Assembly: GCF_000308815.1 (NCBI RefSeq)
Contig: NZ_BAFX01000095.1
Location: 62,001-126,000 of the forward strand
Length of the DNA: 64,000 nt
Origin: Nocardia concava NBRC 100430
GTDB lineage: Bacteria; Actinomycetota; Actinomycetes; Mycobacteriales; Mycobacteriaceae
Reading direction: 5' to 3'
Every line of letters begins with the position of its first letter. Positions within the stretch are counted from its first letter, which is position 1. The position numbers and the translations under genes were made by a program. This document shows, piece by piece, positions 15,417 through 23,506 of this stretch. The notes under the pieces were generated by a model. That model had not been told where the DNA came from, made no database searches, and worked only from the letters and a program-made list of their open reading frames with translations.

Positions 15417-16574
15417 ATGGCGCGAAAATCCCTGCTCCGCTTGGCCGGTCTGGCCGTCGGCGCGGCACTCATCGTCACCGGCTGTAGTGGCAATTCCGGC
15501 GATTCCGCCAAGGACACCTCCACACCCCCGGCCACCTCCCAGGCCGCCACCGGCAAGACCGATGACGCGTCGAAGCCGGTCCCCGGCGCCCTGCCGCGCA
15601 TTGCCATCCTGGCCACCGGCGGCACCATCGCCGGCAAGGCCAATGCCAATTCGGCGGTCGGCTACACCGCGGGCGAGGCCACCGCGCAGGATCTGATCGA
15701 CGCGGTCCCCGGTCTCGACAAGATCGCGCAGCTCAGCGCCGAGCAGATCTCCAATATCGGCAGCCAGGACATGAACGAAGACGTCTGGGTGAAGCTGGGC
15801 AATCGGATCAACGAGCTGTTCGCCGACAACAAGGTCGACGGTGTGGTGGTCACCCACGGCACCGACACCATCGAGGAGACCGCGTTCTTCCTCGACAATG
15901 TCGTCTCCAGCGAGAAGCCGGTCGTGCTGGTCGGTTCCATGCGGCCCTCGACCGCCCTGAGCGCCGACGGGCCGGCCAATCTGCGCTCGGCCGTGCAGGT
16001 CGCCGCCGCTCCGGAGGCGCGCGGGCGCGGCACGATGGTCGTGCTCAACGACACCATTCACAGCGCCAACGACGTCACCAAGACCAATACCACCAGCGTG
16101 CAGACCTTCAAGTCGCCCAATACCGGTCCGGTCGGCTATGTCGACGCCGCGTCGGTCACCTTCGTGCAACCGGCCGCGCAGCAGAGGCATTCGCACTTCC
16201 CGGTCCCCGGCGGCACTCCCCTGCCCCGCGTGGACATCGTGTACTCGCACGCGGGCATGAACGCCGACCAGGTGAACGACGCCCTCGGCCACGGCGCGAA
16301 GGGTCTCGTTTTGGCCGGTGTCGGCGACGGCAATACCGCCAAGCCCGTGGTGGACGCGCTGTCCAAGGCGGCGAAGAGCGGTGTGGTCGTGGTTCGTTCG
16401 AGCCGCGTCGGTTCCGGCGAGACGGTCCGCAATGCCGAACTCAATGACGACGAGCTGGGCACCTCGGCCTCGCTCTACCTGAATCCGGGCAAGTCGCGGG
16501 TGCTGGTCCAGTTGCTGCTGGCCAACGGCATCACCGATCCGGCCAAGGTGCAGCAGGAATTCAAGGACCGCTAG
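15417..16574 (+). CDS. ansB: Type II L-asparaginase, exported lipoprotein
   Basis: A 385-residue protein with a lipoprotein signal (hydrophobic run, then IVTGC; Cys23) and a Ser/Thr/Pro linker to about residue 57. The asparaginase core has TGGTIAG (67-73) with the nucleophilic Thr, and HGTDT (147-151) with the second Thr-Asp pair, plus VVLVGSMRPSTALSADGP. It hydrolyses L-asparagine (and often glutamine) outside the cytoplasmic membrane to aspartate and ammonia. The ribosome site AAAGGA precedes the ATG. The 134-bp region before it holds no gene. The symbol follows the type II family; the lipid anchor is as in several Gram-positive homologues. Confidence 0.9.
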   Translation: MARKSLLRLAGLAVGAALIVTGCSGNSGDSAKDTSTPPATSQAATGKTDDASKPVPGALPRIAILATGGTIAGKANANSAVGYTAGEATAQDLIDAVPGLDKIAQLSAEQISNIGSQDMNEDVWVKLGNRINELFADNKVDGVVVTHGTDTIEETAFFLDNVVSSEKPVVLVGSMRPSTALSADGPANLRSAVQVAAAPEARGRGTMVVLNDTIHSANDVTKTNTTSVQTFKSPNTGPVGYVDAASVTFVQPAAQQRHSHFPVPGGTPLPRVDIVYSHAGMNADQVNDALGHGAKGLVLAGVGDGNTAKPVVDALSKAAKSGVVVVRSSRVGSGETVRNAELNDDELGTSASLYLNPGKSRVLVQLLLANGITDPAKVQQEFKDR

Positions 16575-16584
16575 CGTCTAGTCC

Positions 16585-17016
16585 GTGCGATCGGACCGTT
16601 CCACCGCCCTGTCCCGCTTCCGCGCCGCGCGCGTGGCCCGCCTGGCCACCGCCGACGCGGCCGGGCAGCCCCACCTGGTCCCCGTCACGTTCGCCGTATC
16701 CCCCACGGACACAACGCTGTTCGTGGTCATCGCCATCGACCACAAGCCCAAGTCCACGACCGATCTGCGGCGGCTGCGCAATATCGCTGACAATCCGCGA
16801 GTCTCGCTACTGGCCGACCACTACGACGACGACTGGACACAGCTGTGGTGGGCCCGGCTCGATGGCAGAGCCGAAATCCTCACCGCCCCGGCCGATCTCG
16901 CCGATCCGCTGATCTGGCTGAAAACCAAATACGACCAGTACCGCATCGACTCACCGACCGGTCCGGTCATCCGGATCGCGGTGGAGTCGGTGCGAGGCTG
17001 GTCTTATTCGGCGTAA
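16585..17016 (+). CDS. F420-dependent PPOX-class oxidoreductase
   Basis: A 143-residue split-barrel flavin/deazaflavin enzyme of the pyridoxamine-phosphate-oxidase-like class. FRAARVARLATADAAGQPHLVPVTFA is the conserved front strand pair, followed by DHKPKSTTDLRRLRNI and NPRVSLLADHYDDDW, a block typical of the TIGR03668 F420 group. These proteins reduce substrates with F420H2, a cofactor of mycolic actinobacteria; the natural substrate is unknown. The GTG start lies 10 bp after the asparaginase stop, so the two genes are probably cotranscribed. It ends only 9 bp from the convergent FKBP gene. Confidence 0.82.
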   Translation: MRSDRSTALSRFRAARVARLATADAAGQPHLVPVTFAVSPTDTTLFVVIAIDHKPKSTTDLRRLRNIADNPRVSLLADHYDDDWTQLWWARLDGRAEILTAPADLADPLIWLKTKYDQYRIDSPTGPVIRIAVESVRGWSYSA

Positions 17017-17025
17017 CGCGGTGGC

Positions 17026-17511
17026 TCAGTGCTCGTGGTCGTCGTCGCCGTGCGGGTGGCCGTGGGCCAGCTCGTCCTCGGTGGCATCGCGGATGTCGAT
17101 CACCTTGACCTTGAAGTGCAGCCGCTGCCCGGCCAGCGGGTGGTTGGCGTCGATGGTGACCTCGTCGCCGTCGACCGCGCGCACCACGACGATCTGCGAT
17201 TCGCCGTCCGGCGCCTCGGCCTCGAACTCCATGCCGACCTCGAGCTCGTCGACGCCGTCGAAGGCCGCGCGGTCCACGGTGCTCACCAGTTCGACCAGGT
17301 AGTCGCCGTAGCCCTCCTCGGGCTCCACGACGACCTCGATCTCGTCGCCGGGCTGCTTGCCGTCGAGCGCCTTCTCCAGGCCCTCGACAATGTTCTCGGC
17401 GCCGTGCAGGTAGACGAGCGGCTCGTCGCCGACGGACGTGTCCAGCACCTCGCCGTCGTCGTCGGTCAAGGTGTATTCGATGGAAACAACCTTGTCAGCG
17501 GCAATCGACAT
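17026..17511 (-). CDS. SlyD-like FKBP-type peptidyl-prolyl cis-trans isomerase
   Basis: A 161-residue protein. The FKBP half opens with VVSIEYTLTDDDGEVLDTS, followed by VYLHGAENIVEGLEKALDG. The inserted-in-flap chaperone domain spans about residues 70-120 (EEGYGDY to ANHPLAGQRLHFKV). The C-terminus is His/Asp-rich (HGHPHGDDDHEH), as in metal-binding SlyD. It folds proline-limited clients and may handle nickel or zinc. I took ATG 17511 with the ribosome site GAAAGG over the longer frame from 17550. Its start lies inside the end of the GT87 gene (17-bp overlap), which suggests coupled translation. Confidence 0.9.
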   Translation of the reverse strand: MSIAADKVVSIEYTLTDDDGEVLDTSVGDEPLVYLHGAENIVEGLEKALDGKQPGDEIEVVVEPEEGYGDYLVELVSTVDRAAFDGVDELEVGMEFEAEAPDGESQIVVVRAVDGDEVTIDANHPLAGQRLHFKVKVIDIRDATEDELAHGHPHGDDDHEH

Positions 17512-18874
17512 GGTGGTTGGCCTTTCGCAGAGGGATGCGTACCGGGCCAATGTATCGCCTGAGGACGACGCAGCTCGTCACCACCTGCACCAGCACGTAG
17601 CAGCCCGCATAGGTCGGCACGGTCAGATAGGCGAACCACACGGAATTGTCCGCGCGCGGCAGCATGAACAGGCCGATGCCGATCGGATGCGGTGAGTTCT
17701 CGAAGGGCGGCCGGTCGGAGAAGGTCCACCACCAGCTGAAGGCGACGAGCACCAGGGCCGCCGGGGCGAGCCAGGCCCAGCGGGTGGAGGCGGTGCGGGC
17801 GTAGTGCCAGGCGAGAATCAGCAAGGGCATGAACCAGACCCAGTGGTGGCCCCAGGAGAACGGTGAGGCGCACGCGGCGGTCATGCCGGTGATGGTGATG
17901 GCCAGCAGCTCGCGGCCGGTGCGGTGGGCCATGGTCGCGGCGGCCAGCCCGAGCGCGACGACCGGCAGCAAGGCCAGCAGCCACAGCCAGGTCGGCGGCT
18001 GGAACACCGACGCGTCCGACAGGTAGCGGCGGACGTCGAAGAACCGCAGTAGTTGCGCGACAAGGCCGTTCACCGACTGATTGCCCGGTGAATCGACCGC
18101 CCCGACCCGCCCGGCAGCGGTGACCTGGCCACGCCAATACGAGTAGGCGTCATGGGGTCGCAGCGCGAAGCCCATTGCGATGGTCGCCGCGAAGGCCCCC
18201 GACGCGATGCCGAGGCTGCGCCACTGCCGCGTGCAGGCGAGGTAGAGCAGGAAGAACGCGGGCGTCAGCTTGATTCCGGCGGCGATGCCGACACCCACGC
18301 CGCGCAGTCGCGCCGAGGGCGGACGGGTGAGATCCCAGACGATCAGCAGGACCAGCAGCACATTGATCTGCCCGAGCCAGATGGTGGTGCGCACCGGTTC
18401 GAGCACGGTACAGATCACCGCCAGCAACGCAGCAAAAGCCCACGTGCGCAACGTATTCCGATACTTCAGCACCAGCAGGCAGCGCACGGCGAGCGCCACC
18501 AGCGCCACCATGGTCACCAACGACCACAGCATCTTCGCCTTGACCAGTGAGATCACCGTGAGCGGCACGAAGACCAGCGCCGCGAACGGCGTGTAAGTGA
18601 ACTCCATCCCGAACACGACCGGCCCGTCGTAGAGCCCGGTCCGCTCCCGGAACACCTCCCCGCCCGCGCGATAGACCTCGAGGTCGAGCCCGTTGTGGAA
18701 CAGGCCGTAGTAGGGATTGCCGATCGGGATCGCGAACACGTGCCACAGCACCGCGGCCACCGCGAGCAGCGCGCCCACGAGCAGCATCCGATCGGTCACC
18801 GCGGATTCGGCGTCCCGGACGTCAGGTCGCACGCTGTCACGTTCACCGGTGAACTCTTTAGCCCCCGCAACCAT
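17495..18874 (-). CDS. GT87 polyprenyl-phosphate-dependent mannosyltransferase-like membrane protein
   Basis: A 459-residue integral membrane protein with about ten to eleven transmembrane segments. It fits the GT87/PimE/Rv2181 family (GT-C fold): the first extracellular loop has the acidic site GLDLEVYRAGGEVF, with Asp at about residue 65. Further hallmarks are TTIWLGQINVLLVLLIVWDL, GIAAGIKLTPAFFLLYLA and SPFSWGHHWVWFMPLL. These enzymes add alpha-1,2-mannose or arabinose from decaprenyl-phosphate sugars outside the membrane to lipomannan and related glycans. It is the middle gene of a lipoprotein-GT87-FKBP leftward operon, 9 bp after the lipoprotein. Confidence 0.85.
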   Translation of the reverse strand: MVAGAKEFTGERDSVRPDVRDAESAVTDRMLLVGALLAVAAVLWHVFAIPIGNPYYGLFHNGLDLEVYRAGGEVFRERTGLYDGPVVFGMEFTYTPFAALVFVPLTVISLVKAKMLWSLVTMVALVALAVRCLLVLKYRNTLRTWAFAALLAVICTVLEPVRTTIWLGQINVLLVLLIVWDLTRPPSARLRGVGVGIAAGIKLTPAFFLLYLACTRQWRSLGIASGAFAATIAMGFALRPHDAYSYWRGQVTAAGRVGAVDSPGNQSVNGLVAQLLRFFDVRRYLSDASVFQPPTWLWLLALLPVVALGLAAATMAHRTGRELLAITITGMTAACASPFSWGHHWVWFMPLLILAWHYARTASTRWAWLAPAALVLVAFSWWWTFSDRPPFENSPHPIGIGLFMLPRADNSVWFAYLTVPTYAGCYVLVQVVTSCVVLRRYIGPVRIPLRKANHHVDCR

Positions 18875-18883
18875 CCGCCTACC

Positions 18884-19336
18884 CTAACCGTCACACGCCG
18901 CGGGCACGCCACCTTCGATGCGGAGCAGATCGCAGAAGGTAGCCGAGGCCACCTTCCACGTGCCGTCGATCTCGACGGCGGCCCCATGCCGATTGGGCAG
19001 CAATGGAATCCCGTGCTTCTTGATGGTGAACGTCACCGCCGCGCGGCCGGGTCCATCCCCGGTCACCGACGAGACATCGGCCGTCGCCCCACCGGCGATC
19101 GACGAATGCGCCTGATGCTCCAGCGTTTCCGTGAACGCCTGCCCGTTCTCCAGCAGCGCCGTCTTCTGATCGACCGGCAGCGAGCTGTCGAAGAACCGCT
19201 CGAACGTGCTGGTGACGGCCTTGACCTCGGTGTCCGGCGTCTTGCCGTCCGAGGTCGTCTCCCCATTGCCGCACCCTGCGACCAGCACCGGCGCCGCGCA
19301 CGCCACCACCAGCCACGCCACACGTCGATCGACCAT
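18884..19336 (-). CDS. Putative lipoprotein, Mtb12-like
   Basis: A 150-residue exported protein with lipobox LVAGC (Cys22). The small mature domain reads VKAVTSTFERFFDSSLPVDQK, then KTALLENGQAF, AAVTFTIKK and WKVASATFCDLL. This pattern of a helix that begins about 35 residues after the signal, followed by strands and a late Cys, fits the low-molecular-weight antigen MTB12/LppX-neighbour domain of mycolic actinobacteria. Function is unknown. The longer frame from 19381 was rejected because ATG 19336 starts the signal directly. It is first in an operon with the GT87 and FKBP genes. Confidence 0.75.
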   Translation of the reverse strand: MVDRRVAWLVVACAAPVLVAGCGNGETTSDGKTPDTEVKAVTSTFERFFDSSLPVDQKTALLENGQAFTETLEHQAHSSIAGGATADVSSVTGDGPGRAAVTFTIKKHGIPLLPNRHGAAVEIDGTWKVASATFCDLLRIEGGVPAACDG

Positions 19337-19438
19337 CGCGGTCAGTCCTCCTTCGGAGCTCGGATCCGACGAGTACAGCACATCGGTCGCTGGACATTAG
19401 CCGACCGCGCCCGAGGTGTCCGACACGCCAGGCAACTC

Positions 19439-19462
19439 GTTTCACTCCGGCCACAGCGGGCA
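19439..19462 (+). promoter_or_regulatory. Possible SigB/SigF-like stress promoter
   Basis: GTTT (19439-19442), 15 bp, then GGGCA (19458-19462), 42 bp before the small membrane protein at 19504. It resembles the GTTT-N15-18-GGGTAT general-stress pattern of actinobacteria, but the -10 is imperfect. Confidence 0.3.
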
Positions 19463-19503
19463 CCCCGCATGCGGAAGCCATCGCCAGCCGAGGGAGATTT
19501 CCG

Positions 19504-19758
19504 ATGCCCGAAAGCCGCGCTCTACGCGTCACACAATCCCAAACCCCGGACACCGTCCTCGACGGCGTCGACTGGCCGGGGCCGACCCTGCTGCTGGCCG
19601 GCGTCGCCCTGCTGGCCTGGACCGTGAGCGACCTCGACGACGGCGGCCGGCTGGTCGCCGGTGCGGCGGCGACGCTGCTCGTCGTGATCGTGGGACTGGT
19701 GTGGATCACCGTCGAGCACTTGCGTTTTCGCGCTCGCCAGGACGAAGACAGCGGGTGA
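19504..19758 (+). CDS. 84-residue two-helix membrane protein of unknown function
   Basis: The N-terminal 22 residues are polar. Two hydrophobic segments follow (about 27-40, LLLAGVALLAWTV, and 50-70, VAGAAATLLVVIVGLVWITV), with an acidic loop DLDDGG between and the charged tail RFRARQDEDSG. Such proteins are common beside stress genes in Nocardia and Rhodococcus, but I cannot name a family. A ribosome site GGGAG precedes the ATG. It is followed after 22 bp by the Gfo/Idh/MocA gene on the same strand. Confidence 0.7.
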   Translation: MPESRALRVTQSQTPDTVLDGVDWPGPTLLLAGVALLAWTVSDLDDGGRLVAGAAATLLVVIVGLVWITVEHLRFRARQDEDSG

Positions 19759-19780
19759 TCGGGGGCGGTAGGGTCGCGGA

Positions 19781-20782
19781 ATGAGCGACGATACGCACGG
19801 CCGGATTCGGATCGGGATTCTCGGTGCGGCGAATATTGCCCCGCAGGCGCTGATCGGACCGGCCGGGCGGAATCCCGAGGTCGAGGTGACCGCGATCGCG
19901 GCACGGGATCGGGTGCGGGCGCAGGAGTTCGCGCGCAAGCACGGGATCGGGCAGGTCTACGACAGTTACCAGGCGCTGGTCGAGGCGCCCGACCTCGACG
20001 CGGTGTACATCCCGCTGCCGAACGGACTGCACGGGCGCTGGATCCGGGCGGCACTGGCGGCCGGGAAGCATGTGCTGTGCGAGAAGCCGTTCACCGCCGA
20101 TGCCGCGGAGGCGCGCGAGATCGCCAAACTGGCCGAGGACTCGGATCGGGTGGTGATGGAGGCGTTCCACTACCGCTATCACCCATTGACCCGGGAGGCC
20201 GAGAAGATCCTGGCGACAGGCGAATTGGGCAAGCTGGTACGGGTCGAGACCGCACTCTGCTTCCCGCTGCCCAAGTTCGCCGATATCCGCTACAACTACG
20301 AACTGGCCGGTGGTGCGCTCATGGACGCGGGCTGCTACGCCGTGCATATGGCCCGCACCTTCGGAGGCGAAGAGCCGGAGGTGATTTCGGCGCGGGCCAA
20401 GCTGCGCGATCCGCGCATCGATCGCGCCATGTCGGCGGAACTGCGGTTCCCCTCGGGTCATACCGGGCGGATCCGCTGCTCGATGTGGTCGTCGGATCTG
20501 GTGCGGATCTCGGCCACGATCACCGGTGAGCGGGGCAGCCTGCGGCTGTTCAATCCGGTGGTGCCGCAGATGGGTCATGTGATGGCGTTGCGCACCGAAT
20601 CCGGGCGCAGTCTGCGGACTTTCAGCCGCCGCCCCTCCTACGACTATCAGCTCGATGCCTTCGCGGGGGCGGTGCTGCGCGGCGAGCCGATCCTCACCAC
20701 GGCGGGTGACGCGGTCTCGAACATGAGCGTCATCGACGATATCTACCAGGCCGCGGGGCTGCCGCTGCGGCAGCCGAGCTAA
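19781..20782 (+). CDS. Gfo/Idh/MocA family oxidoreductase
   Basis: A 333-residue NAD(P)-dependent dehydrogenase with an intact family motif set. The Rossmann fold is RIGILGAANIAPQALIGPA. The EKP triplet is in GKHVLCEKPF (catalytic Lys near residue 97), and the C-terminal substrate segment reads ALMDAGCYAVHMARTFGG, with Asp/His in the usual places. Likely substrates are sugars or cyclitols, or trans-dihydrodiols as in the close DHDH-like branch; not determinable. Compared with the family member at 13460, which has lost the Lys, this one should be catalytically complete. Its stop codon overlaps that of the convergent 91-residue gene by 4 bp. Confidence 0.88.
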   Translation: MSDDTHGRIRIGILGAANIAPQALIGPAGRNPEVEVTAIAARDRVRAQEFARKHGIGQVYDSYQALVEAPDLDAVYIPLPNGLHGRWIRAALAAGKHVLCEKPFTADAAEAREIAKLAEDSDRVVMEAFHYRYHPLTREAEKILATGELGKLVRVETALCFPLPKFADIRYNYELAGGALMDAGCYAVHMARTFGGEEPEVISARAKLRDPRIDRAMSAELRFPSGHTGRIRCSMWSSDLVRISATITGERGSLRLFNPVVPQMGHVMALRTESGRSLRTFSRRPSYDYQLDAFAGAVLRGEPILTTAGDAVSNMSVIDDIYQAAGLPLRQPS

Positions 20783-21054
20783 TCCTGTTGGCGCAGAAGG
20801 TAGGTGACCCCGCGCACCACCAGGCGGTAGGCCAGCACCGCGGGGACGACGACCAGCAGCGCCAGGCGTAAGACCATGACCGCGGCGGCGACGGCCAGAT
20901 AACCCGCGCCCACCCCATCCGGGGAACCGTATCCGTGTCGTGCCGACAGCGCCGCCAGGACCGGGCGTAGCGCGAGGTACAGCACGGTCAGCAGCAACGG
21001 GATTCGCAGCAGTCGCCATACTGCGCGCAGCCGGGGATCGTCGGGCAGCCTCAT
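20779..21054 (-). CDS. 91-residue membrane protein of unknown function
   Basis: MRLPDDPRLRAVWRLLRIPL leads into two or three hydrophobic segments (LLLTVLYLALRPVLAALS; YLAVAAAVMVLRLALLVVVPA). It ends TYLLRQQD. The ATG overlaps the TGA of the 391-residue gene upstream (ATGA), so the pair is translationally coupled. It is too short for a longer-frame prediction because the same frame stays open far upstream. No family recognised. Confidence 0.75.
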   Translation of the reverse strand: MRLPDDPRLRAVWRLLRIPLLLTVLYLALRPVLAALSARHGYGSPDGVGAGYLAVAAAVMVLRLALLVVVPAVLAYRLVVRGVTYLLRQQD

Positions 21055-22226
21055 CGCGCCACCTCCGGTCCGGAGGTGAGGAACGCCAACAGCAGCGCAT
21101 TGCCGATCGCGCCACCGTTGGCGAAGCGCACGCGATTCCCGCTGCGCAGCGGCAGGCCGAACAGATCCACGGTGCGGTACAGCCGCGTGAAGAGCTCGCG
21201 ATGACCGAAGGCGCGGGCCGGGGCGAGCGCGAATCCGCTGGCCGACACCGAGATTCCGAGAATGACGGGGCCGCTGTCGATATCCCCGACGCCGTCGGAA
21301 CCGCCGCCGTACTCGTGGATCGCGCCGAACCCGAGCACACTGCGCTCCTGACGGAACGCGCCGTCGGCCAGTTCCTCGGCCAGTGCCCGGTTCGCGAAAC
21401 CCGCGAAATACGCAGCGAATCCGGTGCCCGAGGCGCGCGGGGCGTCGTGGGGACGCCCGTCGATGCCCATGCGCTGCCACACCAGCCCGGTGTCCCGATC
21501 GATCTGCACCCCGCGCACCCGCTCGGCCCAGTGCGTCAGCACAGCAGAGTGATCCACGCCGGTCGCCCGGCCGTGCACCGCGATCGCGGCGGCGACTGCC
21601 GCCACATCGGTCGGATAGGCCTCGCCGGGCATGGTGTCGATCAGTCCCGTCGGCGACGCCAGCAGCCGCCGCTCGAACGAGGCGACCAGCGAATCCTGTT
21701 GGGCCGCAAGCGCTGCCGGGAATGACGGATCGACCAGGCGCGCCATCCCGAGCGCGAGCGCCGGATACGACAGGTACGCATGCCCGTTCGGGCTGTCCGG
21801 CACCGTGACCCCGTCCTCCCCGTGCCAGGTGCCGGTGAACACGCTGTACATCTCGGGCCGCAGGCTCTTGGCCGCCGCGCGAGTCGCGATGGGGGCGTAG
21901 CGATCCCGCCACTCGGGGTGGGCCAGTGAAACCTGCGCCAGCCCCAAGGCCGTCATCTGGTGGGCGAGCAACCCCCACATGCCGTCGATCTCCCCGCCCG
22001 CGCCGCTCGCGCGCCGCCGATCGTCGGCGTCCTCGAAGGCCACGAGCTCCTCCGCGAGCCCGTGCACCCGCGCCGAATCCCCGTCGAACCACGCGTCGGC
22101 GTCCCGCCCGCACCACCAGCGCGGCACCGACCCCACCACCGTGACCACGGCCACCACCCCGGCCATGATCGCGAAACCCCGTCTATACCTGCGTGATCGA
22201 CGCTCCGCGTCGGTCGGACTCCCCAT
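21051..22226 (-). CDS. Single-pass membrane protein with a large helical extracytoplasmic domain, function unknown
   Basis: A 391-residue protein with an N-terminal anchor (GFAIMAGVVAVVTVVGSVP, about residues 17-35) followed by an alpha-helical domain. The domain is rich in aromatic/His motifs: GMWGLLAHQMTALGLAQVSL, FTGTWHGEDGV and SPNGHAYLSYPALALGMARL, then GEAYPTDVAAVAAAIAVHGR, and GGGSDGVGDIDSGPVILGIS. The regular helix pairs resemble alpha/alpha-barrel proteins such as linalool dehydratase-isomerase or glycoside-hydrolase-like families, but I see no catalytic signature I would trust. It is coupled by a 4-bp overlap to a 91-residue membrane protein and preceded by a perfect 32-bp palindrome at 22250-22281. 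Confidence 0.75.
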   Translation of the reverse strand: MGSPTDAERRSRRYRRGFAIMAGVVAVVTVVGSVPRWWCGRDADAWFDGDSARVHGLAEELVAFEDADDRRRASGAGGEIDGMWGLLAHQMTALGLAQVSLAHPEWRDRYAPIATRAAAKSLRPEMYSVFTGTWHGEDGVTVPDSPNGHAYLSYPALALGMARLVDPSFPAALAAQQDSLVASFERRLLASPTGLIDTMPGEAYPTDVAAVAAAIAVHGRATGVDHSAVLTHWAERVRGVQIDRDTGLVWQRMGIDGRPHDAPRASGTGFAAYFAGFANRALAEELADGAFRQERSVLGFGAIHEYGGGSDGVGDIDSGPVILGISVSASGFALAPARAFGHRELFTRLYRTVDLFGLPLRSGNRVRFANGGAIGNALLLAFLTSGPEVAR

Positions 22227-22249
22227 CCCCCGAACCTACCGACAGATCA

Positions 22250-22281
22250 CCGGGTGGCACACCGGCCGGTGTGCCACCCGG
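22250..22281. terminator. 32-bp perfect palindrome, terminator and/or operator
   Basis: The half CCGGGTGGCACACCGG is followed directly by its exact complement. It starts 8 bp beyond the stop of the ParB-like gene (stop at 22289, minus strand) and ends 24 bp before the start of the 391-residue gene. As RNA it would form a hairpin with essentially no loop, so it may end transcription of the ParB-like gene, or act as a binding site for the next gene. Confidence 0.6.
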
Positions 22282-22288
22282 ACGGACC

Positions 22289-23344
22289 TCAGCGACCGTT
22301 GCGCAGGCGGTATTCGATGGCGTACGCCAGCTTGCCGGGCTTGGCGTCGGAGTAGGGCTTGGCCAGCTTGCCGAATTCGCCCTTGGTCTCGTCGGCTCCG
22401 CCGTTCCAGGCGGTGAGCGCGCCCAGTTCACCGGCCGTCTTGCCCTCGGCCACCGCGGCGTTCGCGCCCAGGCCGACCTGCTTCTCGGTGACGGTCTTCA
22501 CCGTGGCCAGGTAGGCGGCGAAGTCGTTGCGATTCCAGTCGGCGCCGACCTTCGTATCGCGCATCCATTCGCCCCAGTAGAACTCCTGGAACGGAATGGT
22601 GCCGACGGTGTAGCCGATGTCGCGGGCGAAGTACATGACGCTGCGGTACTTGTCATCGGCGAAGTTGGCCAGGCCCAACGCCTTCGGCAGCTGATGCTCG
22701 TTCACGGCATTGCCGTTCACGTCCTTCAGCCACACCCAGCCGTTCTGCTTCATGGTGTCCCAGAACTTGGCCTCCGGCAGCGAGCTCAGATTGCCGAGAA
22801 CGCGCAGCCGCACATGGGTGTCCGCGCCGCCGTCCGGGGTCTCGAAGAACGAGGTGAGGGTGTGATGGCCGTCGGTCAGGTACAGCTTGCCCTGCGGGCC
22901 GATCACCACGGTCTTCATGGCCGCGACACTGTCCGCGGTCTCGCTGCCGATCGCCAGCTTGCAGGTGAACGACGCCGAATCCACCAGGCGCGCACCCGGA
23001 TTCACCGATGCGGCACTGCCCTGCCCATTGGCCTCGCACCAGTCGTCGAACTTCTTGTTCACCGTGTCCTTGCCGAGCGTGTAGCGCCCCAGCTTGTAGA
23101 ACACCTCGTCATAGCCCAACGACGGCTGGGTGGCCAGCACATCACCGATTCGCACGTCGACCAGATCATCGGTCTTGGCGCAGAAGTACTGCGCCCCGGG
23201 CGTATCGCGCTGATCGTGCCCGCACATATCCGGGCGCTGCCCCGGCTCCCCCGGCGCCGCCCAACCGACGGCACTGCTCAACGCCATCAGCGTCCCCGCC
23301 AGAGCGGCAGCCCACCGCGCCCGCCCACCGATCGTCTTGCTCAT
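22289..23344 (-). CDS. Secreted ParB/Srx-fold (ParBc_2) protein
   Basis: A 351-residue exported protein: signal peptide MSKTIGGRARW and a hydrophobic run to about residue 30. In the core, VDVRIGDVLATQPSLGYDEV is the first strand of the ParB/sulfiredoxin-like fold, and LYLTDGHHTLTSF holds the D-G-H-H-T motif (about residue 170) typical of PF08857. Later blocks are GWVWLKDVNG and FARDIGYTV. ParBc_2 proteins are exported in many bacteria, with unproven roles; the DGHH motif is in the place of the ATP-binding residues of ParB. The ATG at 23344 was chosen because it starts the signal peptide. Confidence 0.82.
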   Translation of the reverse strand: MSKTIGGRARWAAALAGTLMALSSAVGWAAPGEPGQRPDMCGHDQRDTPGAQYFCAKTDDLVDVRIGDVLATQPSLGYDEVFYKLGRYTLGKDTVNKKFDDWCEANGQGSAASVNPGARLVDSASFTCKLAIGSETADSVAAMKTVVIGPQGKLYLTDGHHTLTSFFETPDGGADTHVRLRVLGNLSSLPEAKFWDTMKQNGWVWLKDVNGNAVNEHQLPKALGLANFADDKYRSVMYFARDIGYTVGTIPFQEFYWGEWMRDTKVGADWNRNDFAAYLATVKTVTEKQVGLGANAAVAEGKTAGELGALTAWNGGADETKGEFGKLAKPYSDAKPGKLAYAIEYRLRNGR

Positions 23345-23506
23345 GAATCCTCGAATCACAGGTGAAACAAATCGGCCCACAGTGACGACCCCCGATGACC
23401 ACACGACAATCTCCCAGCGGCCACCCCCTGTTCTCCCAGCCAATTTTTCATGAACAACCAGGTCATAGGATGAGCCCGTCCGAATCACATCGAACGGGAG
23501 AAATTC

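Noticed and set aside
20779..22116. 445-codon minus-strand frame
   Set aside because: Its last 91 codons are the real small membrane protein; the rest is another frame of the 391-residue gene.
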